A stretch of DNA of 64,000 nt. It comes from Terebella lapidaria. Lineage: Eukaryota > Annelida > Polychaeta > Terebellida > Terebellidae. Shown one piece after another: positions 1-11,219 of the stretch. Under the pieces are notes generated by a model. It saw nothing but the letters and a program-made list of their open reading frames with translations. It did not search any database and was not told where the DNA came from. Within the stretch, counting starts at the first letter, position 1. Every line of letters begins with the position of its first letter. The stretch lies in NCBI GenBank assembly GCA_949152475.1, contig OX424568.1, forward strand, positions 19,195,667 through 19,259,666. The letters are read 5' to 3'. Position numbers and translations under genes: made by a program.

Positions 1-471
1 GCGTTTGTGTTAACTCCATTCTTCATAGCCTTAAAATATGACCTAATTACAACTGTTTGTTAATATAAAAACATTGATAAAAAGAAGACAAGCAATTATT
101 AGGTCATATTTTAGGGCTGTGCAATCGCCACATGTCTAAGCCTCTCTATTTGTTTTGTTTACTTGTTGTCAATGTAATTTCATATCTGTGCGGGAATATT
201 TGCTGTTTGTTATTCGCTCATTTTTAGGCTATCGATATTTGTTTTTGGATTTTTGTAATTTTGATATATTTTAGGTTTTTTAGTAGTGGCATCATCAAAA
301 TTTTGTGCCGTTAGCATGGTTAGAGGTAATATATTATGTTGATACATACGCAAACTAGATGTTTCAAATGGTTCAGTTTCCAATGCTATATGTTGTCAGG
401 GGATGCCATAAATGTGTAAATAATGAGTAAATGTTTTGAATGTAAACAAATGTGTAGATTTTCGTCAAGTG
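1..471. other. Unique-looking left flank
   Basis: I see no gene and no match to the repeat modules that follow. The stretch is AT-rich and broken by stops. It carries one inverted repeat near its left end, listed separately. It ends where the first stem-loop leader and GTTT tract of the repeat block begin. Confidence 0.6.
32..114. repeat. Inverted repeat with 16-bp perfect arms
   Basis: The arm TAAAATATGACCTAAT (32-47) is the exact reverse complement of 99-114, with about 50 bp between them. It could be the end of a small foldback element or a chance hairpin. No target-site duplication was recognised. Confidence 0.6.
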
Positions 472-524
472 TTGGCCTATGGCCGATTTTTTGTATGTTT
501 GTTTGTTTGTTTGTTTGTTTGTTT
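464..524 (+). repeat. Stem-loop leader (type H5) plus GTTT microsatellite heading array A
   Basis: TTGGCC (472-477) pairs with GGCCGA (481-486) around the loop TAT, with one G-T wobble. Just upstream is a TTTCGTCAAGT block resembling those before the leaders near 28600 and 50390. A run of GTTT then joins directly to the first S copy. This leader differs from those of arrays B and C although the S units are the same, so leader and body appear exchangeable at the microsatellite. Confidence 0.6.
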
Positions 525-3500
525 GTGTGCGCTCTACAGGCCACAGTTCTCATTGGAAATTCATGAAATCTGGTAGAAAGTTTCTGGGCTGAAAAAGAAA
601 GGTCGCTAGTTCTTTGTTAAGCTCAAGGTCAAATAACAAGGTCAAGGTCACGCAAAACGTCGAAAACACATAAGTGCTCATTATTCCAGTTCTAATCATC
701 GTAGAGACTTCAAATCAAGTTCATATTGTAGATATACTCGAATTCTGTCTTCTGTGACCATGACCTTGACATTTGACCTTGACCTTGAGAAGTATGCCAT
801 GAGGTGAATATCAAGGTCAAGTACGAAGGTCAGCGCACTATATCGAGTAGTACATTGTTGGAAAGGTCTTGAGTCCCTGATTCCAGTGATATCTCATTTT
901 TGGCGCTGCGACATAAACTGACGTCATAATGACGTCATAAACGTCAAAAATCCGAAATTTCAAAGGGCCATAACACCGTCAATAGTGAATGGAATCCTTT
1001 GAAATTTGATATGCACTTTGAAAGCATTGACTTCTACGAATTTAAGTGCAAAGGTCAAAGGTCAAGGTCAAGGTCATCGAAATCCCAGAAAAACACGTTT
1101 CCGGTAATAACATCTGTTTGAATCATTGTGGGCTCATGAAATTTGAACCATGTCATTTAGAAGGGGTATGGCAATCAGATAAATATGTCAATTCCATGAT
1201 TTACCTCGAACTTTGTCTATAATCTGACAAAACTTAATCAGAATCCCATGAGTTTTTGGGATTTTACAGATATTTTTTTATGTTTTCATGGCTCCAATTT
1301 TCACACATTTACTGAACATTAATTTTAAAGAATTTCCTTGCAGTCAGTTGCAGTGTTATTTCTAGTTTATGGTCCACTTTTCACATTTGGAATAACTTGA
1401 AAACTCGCCGAGATATCAAAGTAGAAAGAGCAGTGGGGTGAATTTGATTCTCAATCCGTTCAGATGCTAATAAGCTGTAGAAACGATTACCCCCTGTGGA
1501 CATGTCCCCTTCTAAATATACACACTCGGTTGCGAAGTAGTACAGTATATCATATATGTATCCAAGTGCACATCTCAAACAACATTTCTTTTGTTTTTTG
1601 ACTCAGAGGTGTCCAATTGGTATGATAAAGTCTAAAACTCATGTCTAAATACAGTCTGGGTCAAGCGACAGGCCACTTTATATCACAACTTTTGGGCATG
1701 ACGAACAGGGGTTTGTGAGCACCAGGTTTGTGAGCATTGTGAGCACTGTTACAGGTTTATAGTACATGTAGGGCATTGCCTAAGGCCCAATAGCTTGTAT
1801 ATATGCACCGGATATTATTACTTGACGAAATCAAAGATTTTGTCAAGTATGTTGATCGGTTCCGTTTGTTTGTATGTTTGTTTGTTTGTTTGTTTGTTTG
1901 TTTGTGTGCGCTCTACAGGCCACAGTTCTCATTGGAAATTCATGAAATCTGGTAGAAAGTTTCTGGGCTGAAAAAGAAAGGTCGCTAGTTCTTTGTTAAG
2001 CTCAAGGTCAAATAACAAGGTCAAGGTCACGCAAAACGTCGAAAACACATAAGTGCTCATTATTCCAGTTCTAATCATCGTAGAGACTTCAAATCAAGTT
2101 CATATTGTAGATATACTCGAATTCTGTCTTCTGTGACCATGACCTTGACATTTGACCTTGACCTTGAGAAGTATGCCATGAGGTGAATATCAAGGTCAAG
2201 TACGAAGGTCAGCGCACTATATCGAGTAGTACATTGTTGGAAAGGTCTTGAGTCCCTGATTCCAGTGATATCTCATTTTTGGCGCTGCGACATAAACTGA
2301 CGTCATAATGACGTCATAAACGTCAAAAATCCGAAATTTCAAAGGGCCATAACACCGTCAATAGTGAATGGAATCCTTTGAAATTTGATATGCACTTTGA
2401 AAGCATTGACTTCTACGAATTTAAGTGCAAAGGTCAAAGGTCAAGGTCATCGAAATCCCAGAAAAACACGTTTCCGGTAATAACATCTGTTTGAATCATT
2501 GTGGGCTCATGAAATTTGAACCATGTCATTTAGAAGGGGTATGGCAATCAGATAAATATGTCAATTCCATGATTTACCTCGAACTTTGTCTATAATCTGA
2601 CAAAACTTAATCAGAATCCCATGAGTTTTTGGGATTTTACAGATATTTTTTTATGTTTTCATGGCTCCAATATTCACACATTTACTGAACATTAATTTTA
2701 AAGAATTTCCTTGCAGTCAGTTGCAGTGTTATTTCTAGTTTATGGTCCACTTTTCACATTTGGAATAACTTGAAAACTCGCCGAGATATCAAAGTAGAAA
2801 GAGCAGTGGGGTGAATTTGATTCTCAATCCGTTCAGATGCTAATAAGCTGTAGAAACGATTACCCCCTGTGGACATGTCCCCTTCTAAATATACACACTC
2901 GGTTGCGAAGTAGTACAGTATATCATATATGTATCCAAGTGCACATCTCAAACAACATTTCTTTTGTTTTTTGACTCAGAGGTGTCCAATTGGTATGATA
3001 AAGTCTAAAACTCATGTCTAAATACAGTCTGGGTCAAGCGACAGGCCACTTTATATCACAACTTTTGGGCATGACGAACAGGGGTTTGTGAGCACCAGGT
3101 TTGTGAGCATTGTGAGCACTGTTACAGGTTTATAGTACATGTAGGGCATTGCCTAAGGCCCAATAGCTTGTATATATGCACCGGATATTATTACTTGACG
3201 AAATCAAAGATTTTGTCAAGTATGTTGATCGGTTCCGTTTGTTTGTATGTTTGTTTGTTTGTTTGTTTGTTTGTTTGTGTGCGCTCTACAGGCCACAGTT
3301 CTCATTGGAAATTCATGAAATCTGGTAGAAAGTTTCTGGGCTGAAAAAGAAAGGTCGCTAGTTCTTTGTTAAGCTCAAGGTCAAATAACAAGGTCAAGGT
3401 CACGCAAAACGTCGAAAACACATAAGTGCTCATTATTCCAGTTCTAATCATCGTAGAGACTTCAAATCAAGTTCATATTGTAGATATACTCGAATTCTGT

Positions 3501-6500
3501 CTTCTGTGACCATGACCTTGACATTTGACCTTGACCTTGAGAAGTATGCCATGAGGTGAATATCAAGGTCAAGTACGAAGGTCAGCGCACTATATCGAGT
3601 AGTACATTGTTGGAAAGGTCTTGAGTCCCTGATTCCAGTGATATCTCATTTTTGGCGCTGCGACATAAACTGACGTCATAATGACGTCATAAACGTCAAA
3701 AATCCGAAATTTCAAAGGGCCATAACACCGTCAATAGTGAATGGAATCCTTTGAAATTTGATATGCACTTTGAAAGCATTGACTTCTACGAATTTAAGTG
3801 CAAAGGTCAAAGGTCAAGGTCAAGGTCATCGAAATCCCAGAAAAACACGTTTCCGGTAATAACATCTGTTTGAATCATTGTGGGCTCATGAAATTTGAAC
3901 CATGTCATTTAGAAGGGGTATGGCAATCAGATAAATATGTCAATTCCATGATTTACCTCGAACTTTGTCTATAATCTGACAAAACTTAATCAGAATCCCA
4001 TGAGTTTTTGGGATTTTACAGATATTTTTTTATGTTTTCATGGCTCCAATTTTCACACATTTACTGAACATTAATTTTAAAGAATTTCCTTGCAGTCAGT
4101 TGCAGTGTTATTTCTAGTTTATGGTCCACTTTTCACATTTGGAATAACTTGAAAACTCGCCGAGATATCAAAGTAGAAAGAGCAGTGGGGTGAATTTGAT
4201 TCTCAATCCGTTCAGATGCTAATAAGCTGTAGAAACGATTACCCCCTGTGGACATGTCCCCTTCTAAATATACACACTCGGTTGCGAAGTAGTACAGTAT
4301 ATCATATATGTATCCAAGTGCACATCTCAAACAACATTTCTTTTGTTTTTTGACTCAGAGGTGTCCAATTGGTATGATAAAGTCTAAAACTCATGTCTAA
4401 ATACAGTCTGGGTAGGCCACTTTATATCACAACTTTTGGGCATGACGAACAGGGGTTTGTGAGCACCAGGTTTGTGAGCATTGTGAGCACTGTTACAGGT
4501 TTATAGTACATGTAGGGCATTGCCTAAGGCCCAATAGCTTGTATATATGCACCGGATATTATTACTTGACGAAATCAAAGATTTTGTCAAGTATGTTGAT
4601 CGGTTCCGTTTGTTTGTATGTTTGTTTGTTTGTTTGTTTGTTTGTTTGTGTGCGCTCTACAGGCCACAGTTCTCATTGGAAATTCATGAAATCTGGTAGA
4701 AAGTTTCTGGGCTGAAAAAGAAAGGTCGCTAGTTCTTTGTTAAGCTCAAGGTCAAATAACAAGGTCAAGGTCACGCAAAACGTCGAAAACACATAAGTGC
4801 TCATTATTCCAGTTCTAATCATCGTAGAGACTTCAAATCAAGTTCATATTGTAGATATACTCGAATTCTGTCTTCTGTGACCATGACCTTGACATTTGAC
4901 CTTGACCTTGAGAAGTATGCCATGAGGTGAATATCAAGGTCAAGTACGAAGGTCAGCGCACTATATCGAGTAGTACATTGTTGGAAAGGTCTTGAGTCCC
5001 TGATTCCAGTGATATCTCATTTTTGGCGCTGCGACATAAACTGACGTCATAATGACGTCATAAACGTCAAAAATCCGAAATTTCAAAGGGCCATAACACC
5101 GTCAATAGTGAATGGAATCCTTTGAAATTTGATATGCACTTTGAAAGCATTGACTTCTACGAATTTAAGTGCAAAGGTCAAAGGTCAAGGTCAAGGTCAT
5201 CGAAATCCCAGAAAAACACGTTTCCGGTAATAACATCTGTTTGAATCATTGTGGGCTCATGAAATTTGAACCATGTCATTTAGAAGGGGTATGGCAATCA
5301 GATAAATATGTCAATTCCATGATTTACCTCGAACTTTGTCTATAATCTGACAAAACTTAATCAGAATCCCATGAGTTTTTGGGATTTTACAGATATTTTT
5401 TTATGTTTTCATGGCTCCAATTTTCACACATTTACTGAACATTAATTTTAAAGAATTTCCTTGCAGTCAGTTGCAGTGTTATTTCTAGTTTATGGTCCAC
5501 TTTTCACATTTGGAATAACTTGAAAACTCGCCGAGATATCAAAGTAGAAAGAGCAGTGGGGTGAATTTGATTCTCAATCCGTTCAGATGCTAATAAGCTG
5601 TAGAAACGATTACCCCCTGTGGACATGTCCCCTTCTAAATATACACACTCGGTTGCGAAGTAGTACAGTATATCATATATGTATCCAAGTGCACATCTCA
5701 AACAACATTTCTTTTGTTTTTTGACTCAGAGGTGTCCAATTGGTATGATAAAGTCTAAAACTCATGTCTAAATACAGTCTGGGTCAAGCGACAGGCCACT
5801 TTATATCACAACTTTTGGGCATGACGAACAGGGGTTTGTGAGCACCAGGTTTGTGAGCATTGTGAGCACTGTTACAGGTTTATAGTACATGTAGGGCATT
5901 GCCTAAGGCCCAATAGCTTGTATATATGCACCGGATATTATTACTTGACGAAATCAAAGATTTTGTCAAGTATGTTGATCGGTTCCGTTTGTTTGTATGT
6001 TTGTTTGTTTGTTTGTTTGTTTGTTTGTGTGCGCTCTACAGGCCACAGTTCTCATTGGAAATTCATGAAATCTGGTAGAAAGTTTCTGGGCTGAAAAAGA
6101 AAGGTCGCTAGTTCTTTGTTAAGCTCAAGGTCAAATAACAAGGTCAAGGTCACGCAAAACGTCGAAAACACATAAGTGCTCATTATTCCAGTTCTAATCA
6201 TCGTAGAGACTTCAAATCAAGTTCATATTGTAGATATACTCGAATTCTGTCTTCTGTGACCATGACCTTGACATTTGACCTTGACCTTGAGAAGTATGCC
6301 ATGAGGTGAATATCAAGGTCAAGTACGAAGGTCAGCGCACTATATCGAGTAGTACATTGTTGGAAAGGTCTTGAGTCCCTGATTCCAGTGATATCTCATT
6401 TTTGGCGCTGCGACATAAACTGACGTCATAATGACGTCATAAACGTCAAAAATCCGAAATTTCAAAGGGCCATAACACCGTCAATAGTGAATGGAATCCT

Positions 6501-8770
6501 TTGAAATTTGATATGCACTTTGAAAGCATTGACTTCTACGAATTTAAGTGCAAAGGTCAAAGGTCAAGGTCAAGGTCATCGAAATCCCAGAAAAACACGT
6601 TTCCGGTAATAACATCTGTTTGAATCATTGTGGGCTCATGAAATTTGAACCATGTCATTTAGAAGGGGTATGGCAATCAGATAAATATGTCAATTCCATG
6701 ATTTACCTCGAACTTTGTCTATAATCTGACAAAACTTAATCAGAATCCCATGAGTTTTTGGGATTTTACAGATATTTTTTTATGTTTTCATGGCTCCAAT
6801 TTTCACACATTTACTGAACATTAATTTTAAAGAATTTCCTTGCAGTCAGTTGCAGTGTTATTTCTAGTTTATGGTCCACTTTTCACATTTGGAATAACTT
6901 GAAAACTCGCCGAGATATCAAAGTAGAAAGAGCAGTGGGGTGAATTTGATTCTCAATCCGTTCAGATGCTAATAAGCTGTAGAAACGATTACCCCCTGTG
7001 GACATGTCCCCTTCTAAATATACACACTCGGTTGCGAAGTAGTACAGTATATCATATATGTATCCAAGTGCACATCTCAAACAACATTTCTTTTGTTTTT
7101 TGACTCAGAGGTGTCCAATTGGTATGATAAAGTCTAAAACTCATGTCTAAATACAGTCTGGGTCAAGCGACAGGCCACTTTATATCACAACTTTTGGGCA
7201 TGACGAACAGGGGTTTGTGAGCACCAGGTTTGTGAGCATTGTGAGCACTGTTACAGGTTTATAGTACATGTAGGGCATTGCCTAAGGCCCAATAGCTTGT
7301 ATATATGCACCGGATATTATTACTTGACGAAATCAAAGATTTTGTCAAGTATGTTGATCGGTTCCGTTTGTTTGTATGTTTGTTTGTTTGTTTGTTTGTT
7401 TGTTTGTGTGCGCTCTACAGGCCACAGTTCTCATTGGAAATTCATGAAATCTGGTAGAAAGTTTCTGGGCTGAAAAAGAAAGGTCGCTAGTTCTTTGTTA
7501 AGCTCAAGGTCAAATAACAAGGTCAAGGTCACGCAAAACGTCGAAAACACATAAGTGCTCATTATTCCAGTTCTAATCATCGTAGAGACTTCAAATCAAG
7601 TTCATATTGTAGATATACTCGAATTCTGTCTTCTGTGACCATGACCTTGACATTTGACCTTGACCTTGAGAAGTATGCCATGAGGTGAATATCAAGGTCA
7701 AGTACGAAGGTCAGCGCACTATATCGAGTAGTACATTGTTGGAAAGGTCTTGAGTCCCTGATTCCAGTGATATCTCATTTTTGGCGCTGCGACATAAACT
7801 GACGTCATAATGACGTCATAAACGTCAAAAATCCGAAATTTCAAAGGGCCATAACACCGTCAATAGTGAATGGAATCCTTTGAAATTTGATATGCACTTT
7901 GAAAGCATTGACTTCTACGAATTTAAGTGCAAAGGTCAAAGGTCAAGGTCAAGGTCATCGAAATCCCAGAAAAACACGTTTCCGGTAATAACATCTGTTT
8001 GAATCATTGTGGGCTCATGAAATTTGAACCATGTCATTTAGAAGGGGTATGGCAATCAGATAAATATGTCAATTCCATGATTTACCTCGAACTTTGTCTA
8101 TAATCTGACAAAACTTAATCAGAATCCCATGAGTTTTTGGGATTTTACAGATATTTTTTTATGTTTTCATGGCTCCAATTTTCACACATTTACTGAACAT
8201 TAATTTTAAAGAATTTCCTTGCAGTCAGTTGCAGTGTTATTTCTAGTTTATGGTCCACTTTTCACATTTGGAATAACTTGAAAACTCGCCGAGATATCAA
8301 AGTAGAAAGAGCAGTGGGGTGAATTTGATTCTCAATCCGTTCAGATGCTAATAAGCTGTAGAAACGATTACCCCCTGTGGACATGTCCCCTTCTAAATAT
8401 ACACACTCGGTTGCGAAGTAGTACAGTATATCATATATGTATCCAAGTGCACATCTCAAACAACATTTCTTTTGTTTTTTGACTCAGAGGTGTCCAATTG
8501 GTATGATAAAGTCTAAAACTCATGTCTAAATACAGTCTGGGTCAAGCGACAGGCCACTTTATATCACAACTTTTGGGCATGACGAACAGGGGTTTGTGAG
8601 CACCAGGTTTGTGAGCATTGTGAGCACTGTTACAGGTTTATAGTACATGTAGGGCATTGCCTAAGGCCCAATAGCTTGTATATATGCACCGGATATTATT
8701 ACTTGACGAAATCAAAGATTTTGTCAAGTATGTTGATCGGTTCCGTTTGTTTGTATGTTTGTTTGTTTGT
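525..8770 (+). repeat. Tandem array A: six copies of the 1379-bp S unit
   Basis: Taking GTGTGCGCTCTACAGG as the anchor, copies start at 525, 1904, 3277, 4648, 6027 and 7406. Lengths are 1379, 1373, 1371, 1379, 1379, and a last copy cut at 8770 inside its GTTT tract. Copy 2 lacks one 6-bp AAGGTC step in the GGTCA run (near 2440) and has A for T in the CCAAT(T/A)TTCAC stretch. Copy 3 lacks 8 bp (CAAGCGAC) near 4414. Otherwise the copies look identical by eye. Each unit holds nine AGGTCA and three TGACCT half-sites, two TGACGTCA palindromes 11 bp apart, a hairpin near its end and a GTTT tract. A 65-codon minus-strand frame recurs in each copy but is judged non-coding. Confidence 0.93.
1819..1903 (+). 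repeat. Stem-loop H2 plus GTTT tract at the S-unit boundary (representative)
   Basis: TACTTGACGAAATC (1819-1832) pairs with GATTTTGTCAAGTA (1836-1849) around the loop AAA. This gives 14 pairs, one of them G-T. The GTTT run that follows leads into the next S copy. The same hairpin sits at every S-S junction in arrays A, B and C. It is related to the H1 hairpin of the L modules and to the H6 hairpin at 47436, with compensating changes in the stem. Confidence 0.8.
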
Positions 8771-11219
8771 TACTTGGCCAAATGAAATTTGGTCAAGTAT
8801 GTTGGTCGGTTGCGTTTGTTTGTTTGTTTGTTTGTCAGTAAGCACTCTAGCGTCCACAATTCCAGTTCTATCCTTCCCAAACTTGGTCGGAATATTCTGT
8901 AGGACAATGGCTCGGACGAGTTCGAAGATGGGCATTCAAGGTCAAATATTGAGGTCAAGGTCATGCAAAATGTCGAAAACACATAAATGGCCATAACACC
9001 GGTTCTAATTGTCCTAGAAACTTCAAACTAAGTTCATATTTTAGACAAACTCGAGTTCTATCTTCCGTGACCTTGACCTTGACATTTGACCTTGACCTTG
9101 AGAAGTTCGCCTGAGGTCGAAGTCAAGGTCAAATACAAAGGTCGGCGCAGTATATCGAGTAGTATATCGTTGGAAAGGTCTTGAGCCCCTGATTCCAGTG
9201 ATATCTTATTTTTGGCGCTGAGACGTAAACTGACGTCACAATGACGTCATAAACGTCGAAAAGCCGAAATTTCAAAGGGTCATAACATCGTTAATAGTGT
9301 ATGGAATCCCTTGGAATTTGATATGCATTTTGACAGCATTGACCTCTACGAATTAAAGTACAAAGGTCAAAGGTCAAGGTCAAGGTTACCGATATCCCAG
9401 AAAAACATGTTTTCGGTTATAACATCTGCTTGAATCGCAGCAGACTCCTGAAATTTGATCCATATGATTCAGAAGAGATATGGCAATCAGACGTGTATGA
9501 CAAGTTCATGATTGGTTTTGAACTTGGTCGGCAAAATGAGGTCACATGAGCAAAACTTGAAGGTCAAATTTTCAAACTTACTGATACTTATCAAATAGTA
9601 CATCAAATGGAAGGTATCAGTCCCCTGATACATACTGTTCCATGCTTTTTCAGATGTGACGTCTACTGACGTCACAGTGACGTCATAAACGTCAATTTTT
9701 CAAAATTTCAAAAGGCCATAGTGTCCGTAATTCTTTTTTGATTCTGATTAAATTATTCAAGTATAATCTGTATGTCCATACACAGGCAGTGCACAACTTT
9801 CGTGACCCAAAGTCACAGGTCAAAGCCAAGGTCAAGGAATAGGTCAAAATCACATAAATGGCCATAACTTCAGTTCTATATGTCAGGAAGATTTTAAATT
9901 AAATGCATACTGTAAAAAAAATCAAAGTCTATCTTCAGTGACCTTGACCGTGACCTTTGACCATGACCTTGACCCAACCGCTCAAGGTCAAACTTTCATG
10001 AGAAAACAAAATTATCTCTGACTCTCAATTTGATGCTTGAATACGATGTATTGTTGGTCCCTTATGCTCCACGTCAATTTTGAGTCTGATCGGATAAGCC
10101 ATTGGGACGAAATTGACGTTCTTATGGCAACAAAGCTGGTCCCATTATAAGCAAAATCGCATATCCCGAGCTATCTATACTGATAACTGCCTGAATGATG
10201 ATTGTGAAAATCTGTCAGTAGACTGTCTTATAAGTGAGGTCAAGTTCTTCCAGTTAAAAAAATTTCAAGGTCAAATGTCAAAGCCCGAGGTCAATATTGA
10301 CCTTCAATTGAAAATCGTGTAGGTCACTATATCTCAACTGTTAACGAAAACAGGAACGCAAAAGTAAAACCAGAATGTTGTCTTCACCTAGCCTAGAAAC
10401 ATTTGTATTTACACCTAAGGCCTACGACCCATAGCCTTTCAAGTGCCTTGGTAAAATTTTACCTTAAAAATGACCTTGACCTTCACTTTTTAAAAATTTT
10501 GAAAGGTCTTCAAGAGTACTTTCCGAATCTGTTGCCATTTTAAAAATATGATGATATTTCACGACACTATGACGTCAAACGTGATTTTAATTTGAATTAG
10601 AACCTGTCGGTTCCCATAGTCATGTTGGAGTGTGCAGGTTGCATGCACCGCAAGCGCCCACCACGACTCCGTCATTGTGAATATCTACGAGGAAACAATG
10701 TGTTCAATAACAGTATTATTCCTAGTTTATGATGCACTTTTCATATTTGCAATACATTGAAAACTCACCGAGATATCTTCATGGAAAGAGCAGTGGGGGT
10801 AAATCTGGTCCCCAGACCGTTTATACACCAATAAGTTGTGGAAACGATTACCCCCTGTGCACGAGTCCCATTCTAACTATAATGATTCGGTCGTGTAGTA
10901 ACACAATATACCTCGAATAATCTAAATATTTACTTCAAAACAACGTTGCTGTTGTTTTCTAACTCAGTGATGTCCAGATGACACAAAGCCTAAAAGCCAT
11001 GATGTATTTACTACAATTTCAGGCACGAAACACTCCTTATTATTCATACTATTGGCGATGACGAACCGGGTTCGAACCGGGTTTTTATAAATATCTTGTA
11101 TATATGCATAGGATATTGTTACTTGACGAAATCAAACATTTAGTCAAGTATGTTGATCGGTTCTGTTTGTTACTTGGCCAAATGAAATTTGGTCAAGTAT
11201 GTTGGTCGGTTGCGTTTGT
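8771..11219 (+). repeat. Long module L1 (2449 bp)
   Basis: L1 begins inside the GTTT tract of the last S copy with hairpin H1 (arms TACTTGGCCAAAT and ATTTGGTCAAGTA, loop GAA, 8771-8799), then GTTT and CAGTAAGCACTCTAGCG. Its first 650 bp and last 500 bp are homologous to S. The middle holds further GGTCA/TGACC clusters and a second pair of TGACGTCA sites (9667-9685) that S lacks. The module ends with a tandem CGAACCGGGTT pair, a TTGTATATATGCA stretch, an H2-like hairpin at 11120 and an extra H1 at 11171. I see no gene. Confidence 0.88.

Noticed and set aside
1381-1578. 65-codon minus-strand frame found identically in all 19 S units
   Set aside because: The homologous segment of L (10729-10920) is open on the plus strand instead, and the minus frame is not kept. 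Identity among S copies reflects DNA homogenisation, not protein selection.
525-8770. Centromeric or telomeric satellite
   Set aside because: No telomere motif is present, and the unit length alone does not indicate a centromere. Chromatin or mapping data would be required.
8676-8996. Frames encoding VCLFVCLFVCLSV-type hydrophobic stretches (also near 13648, 16884, 20025, 26505, 30823)
   Set aside because: The hydrophobic run is the translation of the GTTT microsatellite, and the frame changes with the number of GTTT steps. Not a membrane protein.
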